48,823 nt of DNA from Vibrio sp. MedPE-SWchi. Lineage in GTDB: Bacteria > Pseudomonadota > Gammaproteobacteria > Enterobacterales > Vibrionaceae. Positions within the stretch are counted from its first letter, which is position 1; each line of letters begins with the position of its first letter. The notes below the pieces were generated by a model, which did not search any database, had not been told where the DNA came from, and was given only the letters and a program-made list of their open reading frames with translations. Position numbers and translations under genes: made by a program. Positions 36,307-45,315 of this stretch are shown here, in pieces. The stretch lies in NCBI GenBank assembly GCA_001874155.1, contig MPDB01000016.1, positions 1-48,823 of the forward strand. The letters run 5' to 3'.

Positions 36307-37203
36307 ATGGCAAATACATTTTCACTGATTCTTGTCATCGTAACACTGGTTACCGGTATTGTTTGGGCATTAGAGAAGTGGGTTTGGGCGAAGCAGCGCC
36401 AGCAGAAAGTTGCTGATGCCGAGGCGCAGACCAATGGTTTGGATGCTGTGACGATCGAAAAAATGCAGACTCAGCCTTGGTGGATTGAGAATAGTGTGTC
36501 TATCTTCCCTGTGATCGCCTTTGTTTTAGTATTGCGCTCATTTATCTATGAACCGTTTCAGATTCCTTCAGGATCGATGATGCCAACCTTATTGGTGGGT
36601 GATTTTATCTTGGTTGAGAAATACGCATACGGCATTAAAGACCCGGTGTGGCGTAGCCAGCTTGTCGAAACGGGCAAACCAGAGCGTGGCGATGTTGCGG
36701 TATTTAAATACCCACCGCAACCGAGCATCGACTACATAAAGCGTGTCGTAGGCATGCCTGGTGACACGGTTCGCTATAATGCTAAGAAAGAGATTTGCAT
36801 TCGTCCTCAAGGTGAAACGAGCTGTGAACAAGTGAGCTTATCTAACGTAGAAGAGAGTGAATTTGTACAAAATGGTATTCCATTAATTCAGCTTGATGAA
36901 AAGCTAGGCGAGATGAAGCATCAAATTTTGGTCAACCCGCTACGACAAGATCGCAGAGACGCGTATCAGCCTCGCGCTGGCGTAGGTGAATGGGTTGTGC
37001 CACAAGGTCAGTACTTTGTGATGGGTGATAACCGTGACAACAGTGCTGATAGCCGTTACTGGGGCTTTGTTCCAGAAGAAAATCTAGTCGGAAAAGCCGT
37101 AGGCATTTGGATTAGTTTTGAGTTTGAACGTGGTGCTGACAGTGCACTGCCTTCATGGATCCCAACTGGTGTGCGCTTTAGTCGCGTCGGTGGTATTAAC
37201 TAG
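36307..37203 (+). CDS. lepB: Signal peptidase I
   Basis: A 298-residue inner-membrane protease that removes signal peptides. Two N-terminal helices (FSLILVIVTLVTGIVWAL at about 5-22; SIFPVIAFVLVLRSFIY at about 65-81) anchor the periplasmic domain. The catalytic serine is S90 in PSGSMMPTL and the general base is K145 in IDYIKRVVGMPGD. The late motif GDNRDNSADSRYWG is also present. It follows lepA, as in E. coli, and rnc begins 36 bases later. Confidence 0.98.
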   Translation: MANTFSLILVIVTLVTGIVWALEKWVWAKQRQQKVADAEAQTNGLDAVTIEKMQTQPWWIENSVSIFPVIAFVLVLRSFIYEPFQIPSGSMMPTLLVGDFILVEKYAYGIKDPVWRSQLVETGKPERGDVAVFKYPPQPSIDYIKRVVGMPGDTVRYNAKKEICIRPQGETSCEQVSLSNVEESEFVQNGIPLIQLDEKLGEMKHQILVNPLRQDRRDAYQPRAGVGEWVVPQGQYFVMGDNRDNSADSRYWGFVPEENLVGKAVGIWISFEFERGADSALPSWIPTGVRFSRVGGIN

Positions 37204-37239
37204 TCCAGCGAAAGCTGGACATAATCAAATCGAGAGAGT

Positions 37240-37920
37240 ATGAATTCTCCTATTGAAAAGCTACAAAGAAAGATCGGTTATCAGTTTGCTGATGCCGATC
37301 ATTTAGATTTAGCACTTACCCATAGAAGTGCACATGGTAAACACAATGAACGTCTTGAGTTTCTGGGCGATTCAATTTTAAGTTTTGTGATTGCAGATGA
37401 TCTTTATCATCGTTTTCCTAAGGTTAACGAAGGCGACATGAGCCGCATGCGTGCCACCTTAGTTCGAGGTCATACACTGGCTGAATTAGGCCGTGAATTT
37501 GAACTTGGAGATTACTTAAAATTAGGTCCAGGTGAGTTGAAAAGTGGTGGTTTCCGCCGTGATTCTATACTCGCTGATGCAGTAGAAGCTATTATCGGGG
37601 CTGTCTATCTAGACAGTGATACAGAAACGGTTCGCGGTATTATTCTTAGCTGGTATAAAACTCGCTTAGACGCTATCGAGCCTGGCGTATCGCAAAAAGA
37701 TCCTAAAACTCGCCTACAAGAATTTCTTCAAGGGCGAAGAAAGCCACTGCCAGTCTATACAGTGACTAATATTAAAGGTGAAGCACACAACCAAGAGTTT
37801 ACGGTTTCGTGTGATGTGGCAGGCCTAGGACAGCCTGTTATTGGAAAAGGCACTAGTCGTCGCAAAGCAGAACAAGCGGCTGCTGGCACAGCATTAGAGC
37901 TAGTAACTAATGGCGGATGA
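37240..37920 (+). CDS. rnc: Ribonuclease III
   Basis: A 226-residue double-strand-specific endonuclease for rRNA and mRNA processing. It has the catalytic signature [13 protein letters not shown] near residues 36-48 and a second acidic motif near 117 ([13 protein letters not shown]). The double-stranded-RNA-binding domain is at about 155-224 ([20 protein letters not shown] ... [17 protein letters not shown]). era follows; its upstream in-frame ATG lies within the rnc end. In E. coli rnc-era-recO is one operon and rnc cuts its own leader. Confidence 0.98.
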   Translation: MNSPIEKLQRKIGYQFADADHLDLALTHRSAHGKHNERLEFLGDSILSFVIADDLYHRFPKVNEGDMSRMRATLVRGHTLAELGREFELGDYLKLGPGELKSGGFRRDSILADAVEAIIGAVYLDSDTETVRGIILSWYKTRLDAIEPGVSQKDPKTRLQEFLQGRRKPLPVYTVTNIKGEAHNQEFTVSCDVAGLGQPVIGKGTSRRKAEQAAAGTALELVTNGG

Positions 37921-37927
37921 TAAACCA

Positions 37928-38890
37928 ATGGCTGATAACGAATTTGATCTTGATGCGTACTTCGCATCAGACGCCAAACCAAGCGCACCTGAAGACCAAC
38001 ACTGTGGCTTTATTGCTATTGTTGGGCGTCCGAACGTCGGTAAATCGACACTTCTGAACCATATTTTGGGTCAGAAGATTTCAATTACGTCACGTAAACC
38101 ACAGACAACTCGTCACCGTATTATGGGTGTAGAGACAGAAGGTGAATTTCAAGCGATCTACGTGGACACGCCAGGACTTCACATTGAAGAGAAGCGTGCT
38201 ATTAACCGTTTGATGAACCGTGCCGCGAACAGTTCTTTGAGTGATGTTAACCTAGTCTTTTTCCTTGTCGATGGTACACATTGGACTGACGACGATGAAA
38301 TGGTGCTGAACAAGCTCCGTAAGGCTAACTTTCCTGTTGTGCTGTGTATCAACAAGGTTGATAACGTTCAGGATCGCAATGATGTGATGCAGCATATGAT
38401 GCAAGTCTCTTCAAAGATGGATTTCCTCGATGTTGTGCCGATTTCAGCGAAACACGGTAAGAACATTGATGTGCTGCGTAAGCATGTTCGTGAACACTTG
38501 CCTAAAGCGACACATCACTTCCCTGAAGAGTACGTAACTGATCGCTCACAGCGTTTTATGGCTTCGGAAATCATTCGTGAAAAGCTCATGCGCTTTACCG
38601 GTGATGAACTTCCATACTCAGTGACGGTTGAGATCGAGCGTTTCGATTACAACCCTGATAATGATGGTTTCCACATCAACGCCCTTATTCTTGTTGAGCG
38701 TACTGGTCAGAAGAAAATGGTGATTGGTAAAGGTGGAGATAAGATCAAAACCATCGGTCGCGAAGCTCGCCTCGATATGGAAGAGCTGTTCGGTCGCAAG
38801 GTCTACCTTGAAACTTGGGTTAAAGTGAAGTCGGGTTGGGCTGATGACGAGCGAGCATTACGTTCGCTGGGTTACATTGACGATCTATAA
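37928..38890 (+). CDS. era: GTPase Era
   Basis: About 320 residues. The GTPase domain has GRPNVGKST (about 34-42), DTPGLH, NKVD and ISAK. The C-terminal KH domain ([20 protein letters not shown] near 265) binds the 3' end of 16S rRNA; Era assists assembly of the small subunit. I prefer the ATG at 37928 ([12 protein letters not shown]), which fits Vibrio Era starts; the ATG at 37910 inside rnc would give 326 residues. The N-terminus is about 25 residues longer than in E. coli. A terminator follows before recO. Confidence 0.97.
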   Translation: MADNEFDLDAYFASDAKPSAPEDQHCGFIAIVGRPNVGKSTLLNHILGQKISITSRKPQTTRHRIMGVETEGEFQAIYVDTPGLHIEEKRAINRLMNRAANSSLSDVNLVFFLVDGTHWTDDDEMVLNKLRKANFPVVLCINKVDNVQDRNDVMQHMMQVSSKMDFLDVVPISAKHGKNIDVLRKHVREHLPKATHHFPEEYVTDRSQRFMASEIIREKLMRFTGDELPYSVTVEIERFDYNPDNDGFHINALILVERTGQKKMVIGKGGDKIKTIGREARLDMEELFGRKVYLETWVKVKSGWADDERALRSLGYIDDL

Positions 38891-38911
38891 CACGATTTGT
38901 TTTTATTAAAG

Positions 38912-38940
38912 AAAAGAGAGAGTATTAACTCTCTCTTTTT
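38912..38940 (+). terminator. Terminator between era and recO
   Basis: AAAAGAGAGAGT, loop ATTA, ACTCTCTCTTTTT: a 12-bp stem with T run, 22 bases after era. In E. coli era and recO are co-transcribed; here the terminator implies at least partial uncoupling. Confidence 0.85.
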
Positions 38941-38961
38941 GTATCTAATGTAGGGGGCGTT

Positions 38962-39690
38962 ATGAGTGATGGATTACAGCGATGTTTCGTATTGCATCGA
39001 CGCCCTTACAGCGAGTCTAGCCTGATCCTTGATGTGTTTAGTGAGGAATATGGGCGGATGACGCTTATGTCCAAAGGCGCACGCAGTAAACGATCGAATT
39101 TGAAAGGCGCATTGCAGCCTTTTACGCCACTATTGCTCAAATGGTCTGGCAATAGTTCGATGAAAACACTTCGCCAAGCTGAACCAATCAGCTTAGGCTT
39201 GCCATTATCAGGCATCAACCTCTACTCAGCCATGTATGTGAATGAATTGATAGGTCGCGTTTTGGTGGCAGAAGTCGCTATGCCTTCACTATTTCATGAT
39301 TATTTGCATGCGCTGACTGAGTTGGCTCAATGCGATAACCCAGAACCAGCACTGAGGCGTTTTGAGCTCGCATTGCTCGCAGCACTGGGCTACGGTGTGG
39401 ATTTTATCCACTGTGCGGGCACGGGCGAACCTGTCGATCCTAACATGACTTATCGCTACCGAGAGCAACAAGGTTTTATTGCTTCAGTACGCAAAGATCA
39501 TTACTCTTTTCTTGGTGATGAGCTCATCGCCATTAGTGAAAGAAGATTCACCACGAAAGAACAGTTAAAAGCAGCAAAACGCTTTACACGAATAGCATTA
39601 AAGCCGTATCTTGGCGGAAAACCATTAAAAAGCCGGGAACTGTTTCTACCACGAATAGGCATTCCCAAAGCACGGAGTATTGGAAAATGA
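38962..39690 (+). CDS. recO: DNA repair protein RecO
   Basis: A 242-residue protein that loads RecA on SSB-coated DNA together with RecR and anneals strands. The N-terminal OB-fold has [20 protein letters not shown] at about residues 6-25 and [22 protein letters not shown] helical C-terminal part follows. No zinc cysteine cluster is apparent. The start follows AGGGGGCG, and its stop overlaps the pdxJ start by 4 bases. Confidence 0.96.
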   Translation: MSDGLQRCFVLHRRPYSESSLILDVFSEEYGRMTLMSKGARSKRSNLKGALQPFTPLLLKWSGNSSMKTLRQAEPISLGLPLSGINLYSAMYVNELIGRVLVAEVAMPSLFHDYLHALTELAQCDNPEPALRRFELALLAALGYGVDFIHCAGTGEPVDPNMTYRYREQQGFIASVRKDHYSFLGDELIAISERRFTTKEQLKAAKRFTRIALKPYLGGKPLKSRELFLPRIGIPKARSIGK

Positions 39691-40418
39691 GCACAATTTA
39701 CCTTGGGGTAAACATCGATCATATCGCGACATTACGTAATGCACGCGGTACTAAATATCCTGACCCTGTTCACGCTGCAGAAATCGCAGAACGTGCAGGC
39801 GCTGATGGCATTACGATTCACTTACGTGAAGACCGCCGTCATATTGTTGATCGTGATGTTCGTGTTCTACGTGAAACACTACAAACGCGCATGAACCTTG
39901 AAATGGCAGTGACTGAGGAAATGGTGAACATTGCTTTAGAGACTCGTCCTGAGTTTGTTTGTTTGGTTCCTGAGAAGCGCGAAGAGCTAACCACCGAAGG
40001 TGGGCTTGACGTCGTTGGTCAGCTAGAGAAAATCAAAGCGGCAACAGCAAGAATGGCTGAGGTTGGCATTAAAGTTTCTCTGTTTATTAACGCTGATCGT
40101 GAGCAGATTGATGCGGCAAAAGCGACGGGTGCGCCATTTATTGAGCTTCATACTGGTCACTACGCGGATGCGAAGACAGAAGAAGATCAGCAAGACGAAT
40201 TGAAAAAAATTGCAGCAGCAGCAAGTTACGCTGATGACCTTGGCATCGTTGTTAATGCGGGTCATGGATTGACGTACCACAACGTTGCACCAATCGCGGC
40301 TCTGCCTGAGATTTATGAATTAAACATTGGCCACTCCATCATGGGTCGTGCGATGTTTGATGGTTTGCAAAAATCGGTTGCTGACATGAAAGCAATCATG
40401 ATTGCAGCGCGCGGCTAA
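39687..40418 (+). CDS. pdxJ: Pyridoxine 5'-phosphate synthase
   Basis: A 243-residue TIM-barrel enzyme that joins 1-deoxyxylulose 5-phosphate and 3-amino-2-oxopropyl phosphate to make vitamin B6 phosphate. Conserved residues: [17 protein letters not shown] near 7-22, HLREDRRHI near 51, [18 protein letters not shown] near 92, and [11 protein letters not shown] near 190. It overlaps recO by 4 bases and is followed 5 bases later by acpS, matching the recO-pdxJ-acpS order in E. coli. Confidence 0.98.
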   Translation: MSTIYLGVNIDHIATLRNARGTKYPDPVHAAEIAERAGADGITIHLREDRRHIVDRDVRVLRETLQTRMNLEMAVTEEMVNIALETRPEFVCLVPEKREELTTEGGLDVVGQLEKIKAATARMAEVGIKVSLFINADREQIDAAKATGAPFIELHTGHYADAKTEEDQQDELKKIAAAASYADDLGIVVNAGHGLTYHNVAPIAALPEIYELNIGHSIMGRAMFDGLQKSVADMKAIMIAARG

Positions 40419-40423
40419 ACCCA

Positions 40424-40804
40424 ATGCCTGTTGTCGGTTTAGGGACAGACATTGCTGAGATTGAACGTATTGAAAAGGCGCTCTCTCGCTCGGGAGATGC
40501 GTTTGCACAGCGAATTCTCACACAGCAAGAGATGGATACCTTTAGTGGCTTGAAGCAGAAAGGACGCTTTTTAGCGAAGCGTTTTGCGGCAAAAGAAGCC
40601 GCTTCTAAAGCGTTGGGAACAGGTATTGCTCAAGGCGTATCATTTCAAGACTTTGATATTAGCAATGATAAGTTTGGTAAGCCTGTGCTCGTGTTAAGCG
40701 GTAAAGCAAACGAGATCGCTTTACAAATGAAGGTTTCAACAAATCATTTGACGATTTCTGATGAACGTCATTACGCTGTGGCGACGGTCTTGCTGGAATC
40801 TTAG
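40424..40804 (+). CDS. acpS: Holo-[acyl-carrier-protein] synthase
   Basis: A 126-residue phosphopantetheinyl transferase that activates ACP using CoA. The family motif [16 protein letters not shown] is at residues 5-20 with the metal-binding aspartate, and [16 protein letters not shown] is near 53 with the second acidic residue. It begins 5 bases after pdxJ and has no clear ribosome site, so it relies on coupling. A bidirectional terminator follows. Confidence 0.97.
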   Translation: MPVVGLGTDIAEIERIEKALSRSGDAFAQRILTQQEMDTFSGLKQKGRFLAKRFAAKEAASKALGTGIAQGVSFQDFDISNDKFGKPVLVLSGKANEIALQMKVSTNHLTISDERHYAVATVLLES

Positions 40805-40850
40805 TCTAGTCATGGTAACAGTCCTCTTTAAGTAGGGTATTGAAGACAAT

Positions 40851-40890
40851 AAAAAGAGCGTGAATCCATATGGGTTACACACTCTTTTTT
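40851..40890. terminator. Bidirectional terminator between acpS and barA
   Basis: AAAAAGAG-CGTG and CAC-ACTCTTTTTT form a stem with one mismatch around a central CC/GG pairing. A and T runs on both sides fit the convergent genes acpS and barA. Confidence 0.8.
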
Positions 40891-40926
40891 AAGTCTTATT
40901 GACTAACCGCTATTCAGCAAACGTAC

Positions 40927-43731
40927 TCACTCGTTATCGTCCAAATACAACTCGGCTGTTGCGAGGACTTTATCCATCTCATCTTGTAATTCAAACAGCT
41001 CTGGCTCGATATCTTCGATTGAGCTACCTGAGCGTAACGCCGTCTCTATTGTGGCACACACTTTTTTGAGACGCGGCACACCACAATACGAACAGCTACC
41101 GTGCAGCTTGTGAACATGATGGATTAACGCATCGGTATCGGTCGAATCCGTTTCTAAAGCCTCATCAACATAAGTGACAACCTCAGGAATGTAGCCCACT
41201 AACATCGCTAGCATCTCTTTTGCTAAGTCTTCTTTGTTTGCTGATTGTTTCAGCGCAGCTTGCCAATCAATGATAATGATCTCACTGGCATCAGGCACTG
41301 CGTTTTCTTGCTCTACAACTTGCGCATTTTCAACATGCTCTAGGTGAGTGAGTTCGACTTTTTCCACGTCACTCTCTAGGGTATGCGGGCTCCAGTGCAC
41401 CAATACCTGCTGGAGAATATGCTCTTCAATAGGCTTGGTGAGGTAGTCATCCATTCCGGCGTTAAGCAATCTGTCACGTTCTCCAGCCATTGCGTGGGCC
41501 GTTACCGCGATAACAGGCGTATTCTTATTGAGCTCGGTTTGCTTAATTTTATGGCAAGCCGTTACACCATCCATATGCGGCATTTGGATGTCCATCAACA
41601 CAATATCAAAGGCATGGCTTTCTGCTTGCTGAACCGCATCTCGACCATTTGTGCAGGCAATGATGCTCTCCACGCGCTCTTGTAGCAGTGCGGTGATCAA
41701 TTTCAGGTTGGCTGGATTATCATCAACGGCCATCACCTTCAGCGGCAATGTTTCTTGATAGGATGGCTCAATTGACGGCAATAACGTCGGTGGCTGGTTC
41801 GCAATCATCATTTGCAATAACTTCTTACGAGACAATGGCTTAGTAATACACTGTACGTTATGTGCTTGAATTAGATGATCAGACAGAGCTAACTCGGTAC
41901 TTGGTGTACCAACAATCACATTCGGTGATACGCCTTTTGCTTTCTCGACCCACTCACCGATGGTCTCGATAGAGGTGTTCTTATTGGGCGCAAGGTTCAG
42001 TATCACGTAATCATAGCGTTCATTTTCTTCTGGCATCGAAGAGCGATAAGTGACGATCAGCCCTTCTTGAATCAACATCTGCTGAATAACCGAGGCAGCC
42101 TGCATGTTCGGCTCAATAAGAAGTAGATGACGCTGTTCAAGCACCTGAACATCAACGAGAGGGCTGATTGGCATATCCGTGACGTGCAAGCGTAAGGTAA
42201 ACCAGAAAGTTGAACCTTGGTGTAATCGGCTGGTAAGGCTTATTTCACCTCCCATCTGACTCACCAGTTTCTGAGTGATGACGAGACCAAGCCCCGTTCC
42301 ACCATAGCGTCGGGAAATACTCGCATCAGCCTGGCTAAAGGCTTGGAATAATTGAGCTTGCTGGCGCTCTGAGATACCAATTCCTGTGTCTCGTACCATG
42401 AACTGCAACTCAACCATGTCATCTTTTTGTGAACGTAGCTCGACGCTGATATCGATATTGCCACGCTCGGTAAATTTGATGGAGTTACCAACAAGGTTAG
42501 TCAGTACTTGCTGAATTCGAAGTGGGTCGCCTACTAAGCCAGCAGGGACTTTTGAGTCCACTTTTAGGGTTAATTCTAAGCCTTTTTCATGGGCTGAGGT
42601 TGCTTGTAAGCTCACTACTTCTTCGAGGCTGTCTTGGAACTCAAATGGGATGTTCTCCAGCGCCAGTTTCCCGGCTTCTAATTTCGAGAAATCCAAGATG
42701 TCGTTAATGATGCTAAGTAGGTTATTCGCGGATTTTTCAATTGTTTGTAGGTAGTCGGTTTGACTGTTGGTCAGTTGGGTTTTGAGCATCTGCCGAGTAA
42801 AACCAATCACCCCATTGAGTGGTGTCCGCAATTCGTGAGACATATTTGCGAGGAATTCCGATTTTACTCTCGCGGCTTCTTGCGCGCGTTTTTTCGCGAT
42901 GTCTAATTCAACGTTTTGAATCTCTAGTTGCTCTAAGGTCTCTCGCAAATCGGACGTTGCTTGGTCAATACTGTGCTGCATTTCGCTGTGATAGGCTGAT
43001 AGAGACTCTGCCATGGCATTGATACCATTTTTCAGAGAGTCCAGCTCACCGTGCATTTTCCCTTCAATTCGCACATCGATATGACCACGGCGGATACGCT
43101 GAATCATATTTTTCATGTGCTCAATAGGTCGAGTCACATCGTGCATTAAGCGCATTGCAAAAATTGCGGACAGACCAAGGCCTAAAAGCAGAACCAACAC
43201 CGCGAGTAGAATCTCTTGGTATTGTTGTAAGCGCAGCGAAGAGAGATCGAGCTCTATGGCGATATAACCGAAGGCTTGGCTTTCATTCTCAGCTTCAGAG
43301 GCTACGGCCAATCTTGATTCCGCGAGAATTGGGGTTCTCAAAATGAGTGAGTTATCGTCTATATTGGATGACCCATAAAGAGGAATCGGCTGATCTTTGG
43401 GAAAGGTTAATGATTCAAAGTTAGGGTGGAAGTTGGACGTAACAAAAAGCTCATGGTTTGAGTCAAAAACAGCAATACTACGAACAAATTTGGAATTCTT
43501 TCGGTGCGAATAACTGATCAGACGACGCACCGCTTCATGGCTTTGCTTCTGCATGCCATCTTCACTGGCGATAGCCAATGGTTCAATAATATTTAACCCA
43601 GAATTAATAACTTGCGTTTCAAGATCGTGGTAGCGGTTAAAGGAAAAGAAGCTACTTAGCAGCAAGCCAATGATCAGTGTTGGCGCTAAAGTAAGGGTAA
43701 TTACTCGTGCGCGTAGGCCGTATCTCGTCAT
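40927..43731 (-). CDS. barA: Tripartite sensor histidine kinase BarA (VarS)
   Basis: A 934-residue hybrid kinase. Order: TM1 at about 10-30, periplasmic sensor about 31-170, TM2 about 173-193, HAMP about 194-245, HisKA with H299 in MSHELRTPLNGVIG, ATPase with N-box NSIKF and DTGIGI near 450. A receiver-like segment without a clear phospho-aspartate lies at about 533-640. The active receiver has D714 (VLMDIQMPHMDG), and an HPt domain has H874 (HHVHKLHGSC). It phosphorylates UvrY/VarA, which drives Csr small RNAs and carbon-flow and virulence control. It is divergent from rlmD, as in E. coli. Confidence 0.95.
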   Translation of the reverse strand: MTRYGLRARVITLTLAPTLIIGLLLSSFFSFNRYHDLETQVINSGLNIIEPLAIASEDGMQKQSHEAVRRLISYSHRKNSKFVRSIAVFDSNHELFVTSNFHPNFESLTFPKDQPIPLYGSSNIDDNSLILRTPILAESRLAVASEAENESQAFGYIAIELDLSSLRLQQYQEILLAVLVLLLGLGLSAIFAMRLMHDVTRPIEHMKNMIQRIRRGHIDVRIEGKMHGELDSLKNGINAMAESLSAYHSEMQHSIDQATSDLRETLEQLEIQNVELDIAKKRAQEAARVKSEFLANMSHELRTPLNGVIGFTRQMLKTQLTNSQTDYLQTIEKSANNLLSIINDILDFSKLEAGKLALENIPFEFQDSLEEVVSLQATSAHEKGLELTLKVDSKVPAGLVGDPLRIQQVLTNLVGNSIKFTERGNIDISVELRSQKDDMVELQFMVRDTGIGISERQQAQLFQAFSQADASISRRYGGTGLGLVITQKLVSQMGGEISLTSRLHQGSTFWFTLRLHVTDMPISPLVDVQVLEQRHLLLIEPNMQAASVIQQMLIQEGLIVTYRSSMPEENERYDYVILNLAPNKNTSIETIGEWVEKAKGVSPNVIVGTPSTELALSDHLIQAHNVQCITKPLSRKKLLQMMIANQPPTLLPSIEPSYQETLPLKVMAVDDNPANLKLITALLQERVESIIACTNGRDAVQQAESHAFDIVLMDIQMPHMDGVTACHKIKQTELNKNTPVIAVTAHAMAGERDRLLNAGMDDYLTKPIEEHILQQVLVHWSPHTLESDVEKVELTHLEHVENAQVVEQENAVPDASEIIIIDWQAALKQSANKEDLAKEMLAMLVGYIPEVVTYVDEALETDSTDTDALIHHVHKLHGSCSYCGVPRLKKVCATIETALRSGSSIEDIEPELFELQDEMDKVLATAELYLDDNE

Positions 43732-43897
43732 TATTATCTAAACATCGTGGGTTGGATATGGGAAAATAACCCGCAGAGCGAATCATCAAATGAATGACTT
43801 AGCTTAATCAAGTCGACACGAATCGACAATATTCCCAGTGATAAATAGTGATACTGGGGGTAAATTAATCATAAGAAAACCTTTAGGCACTGAGAGC

Positions 43898-45214
43898 ATG
43901 GCACGTTTTTTCCAACCGAAAAAGAAAACTCAAATTGAAACCAAGCATCAATCGGTATTGGTGGAAAAACTCGATAATTTAGGTTCGGGGATCGCTTACC
44001 TGAATAAGAAGCCTGTTTTTATTGAACAAGCCCTTCCAAGCGAAAAGGTGGTGGTCCAGTTAACGGAGAGCAAAAGCAAGTTTGCACGTGCAAAGCTGAT
44101 TAAAGTTCTTGAACCAAGCGAGCAGCGTGTTGACCCATTCTGTGAATACTACCAGCAATGTGGTGGCTGTAACCTACAGCATTTAGAGCTTGGCGCTCAG
44201 CGAGAATACAAGCAGAGCTCATTGAGTCAGTTAATGAGTAAGTTTGCCGGTCAAGAATTGGCATTGTCACCAATGATTGCTGAGGAAGATAAAGGCTATA
44301 GACGCCGAGCACGCGTTAGCTTATTCGTGGACAAAAAATCTCGTCAGCTGCAGTTTGGCTTTCGTAAAAAGCAGAGCAAACAAATCGTCAATATCGCGCA
44401 TTGTGATGTCCTTGAACCGAGCTTGAGTGCCCTGTTACCCCAATTAAAAAACGTGCTATCGGGTTTTAAGAACCAAGAATCATTGGGCCACATTGAGTTG
44501 GTCAAAGCAGACAATGGTATTGTTCTAGTGCTACGCCACCTGAAAGCATTGGCAGAAAAAGATCACAAAGCACTAGTTGCGTTGGCTGAGCAGCATCAAG
44601 CGACATTGTATCTGATGCCGAGTAACGACGAGTTAACACGTATTACTGGCCACGTTGCTGATTATCGAGAGGCAGGTGTCACACTGTCTTTCATGCCTAA
44701 TCATTTCATTCAAGTAAACCAAGATGTGAATCAGAAAATGATCACTCAGGCACTCGATTGGCTTGATGTGACAGAGCAAGACCGAGTTCTTGACCTTTTC
44801 TGTGGTCTTGGCAACTTTAGCTTACCAATGGCGACACGAGCAAAGAGTGTCGTCGGCGTGGAAGGTGTTGACGAGATGGTTGAGCAAGCAAGCCAAAACG
44901 CATTAGATAACTCGTTAACCAATGCTCGATTCTACCAAGCAAATTTAGAAGAACCGCTTGCTAGTCAGCCTTGGGCGCAAGAAAAATTTGATAAGGTTCT
45001 ACTTGATCCTGCAAGAGCGGGTGCGAGTGGGATCGTTGATCAAATTTCTCAATTTGGCGCCAAAAGCGTTGTTTATGTTTCTTGCAATCCTGCTACCCTT
45101 GCAAGGGATAGCCAAAGCTTGCTTGAGCAAGGATTTAAGCTACAAAAAATTGGAATGTTAGACATGTTCCCCCATACAAGCCATTTAGAATCAATGGCAC
45201 TTTTTGAAAAGTAA
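43898..45214 (+). CDS. rlmD: 23S rRNA (uracil-1939-C5) methyltransferase
   Basis: About 438 residues, an SAM-dependent enzyme that methylates U1939 of 23S rRNA. An N-terminal TRAM domain (about 10-70) is followed by the 4Fe-4S cysteines ([14 protein letters not shown] near 82-95 and a fourth in HCDVLEPS near 175). The SAM site is [16 protein letters not shown] near 315, and the catalytic cysteine lies in [11 protein letters not shown] near 393. I chose the ATG at 43898 ([11 protein letters not shown]) because it gives the family start; an upstream in-frame ATG adds 20 residues. It is divergent from barA and just before relA. Confidence 0.96.
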   Translation: MARFFQPKKKTQIETKHQSVLVEKLDNLGSGIAYLNKKPVFIEQALPSEKVVVQLTESKSKFARAKLIKVLEPSEQRVDPFCEYYQQCGGCNLQHLELGAQREYKQSSLSQLMSKFAGQELALSPMIAEEDKGYRRRARVSLFVDKKSRQLQFGFRKKQSKQIVNIAHCDVLEPSLSALLPQLKNVLSGFKNQESLGHIELVKADNGIVLVLRHLKALAEKDHKALVALAEQHQATLYLMPSNDELTRITGHVADYREAGVTLSFMPNHFIQVNQDVNQKMITQALDWLDVTEQDRVLDLFCGLGNFSLPMATRAKSVVGVEGVDEMVEQASQNALDNSLTNARFYQANLEEPLASQPWAQEKFDKVLLDPARAGASGIVDQISQFGAKSVVYVSCNPATLARDSQSLLEQGFKLQKIGMLDMFPHTSHLESMALFEK

Positions 45215-45262
45215 AAAAGAATTTTAAAAGTAAGAAAACAAAGAACCAACCGAGACAGAGAA

Positions 45263-45281
45263 CTAACTGAGAAACAGTTAG
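45263..45281 (+). other. Hairpin in the relA leader
   Basis: CTAACTG, loop AGAAA, CAGTTAG: a perfect 7-bp stem about 35 bases before the relA ATG, without a T run. It may influence relA translation or be a regulator site. Confidence 0.5.
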
Positions 45282-45315
45282 TCGAAAACATAATAATAAT
45301 TTCTAGGATGAAACG

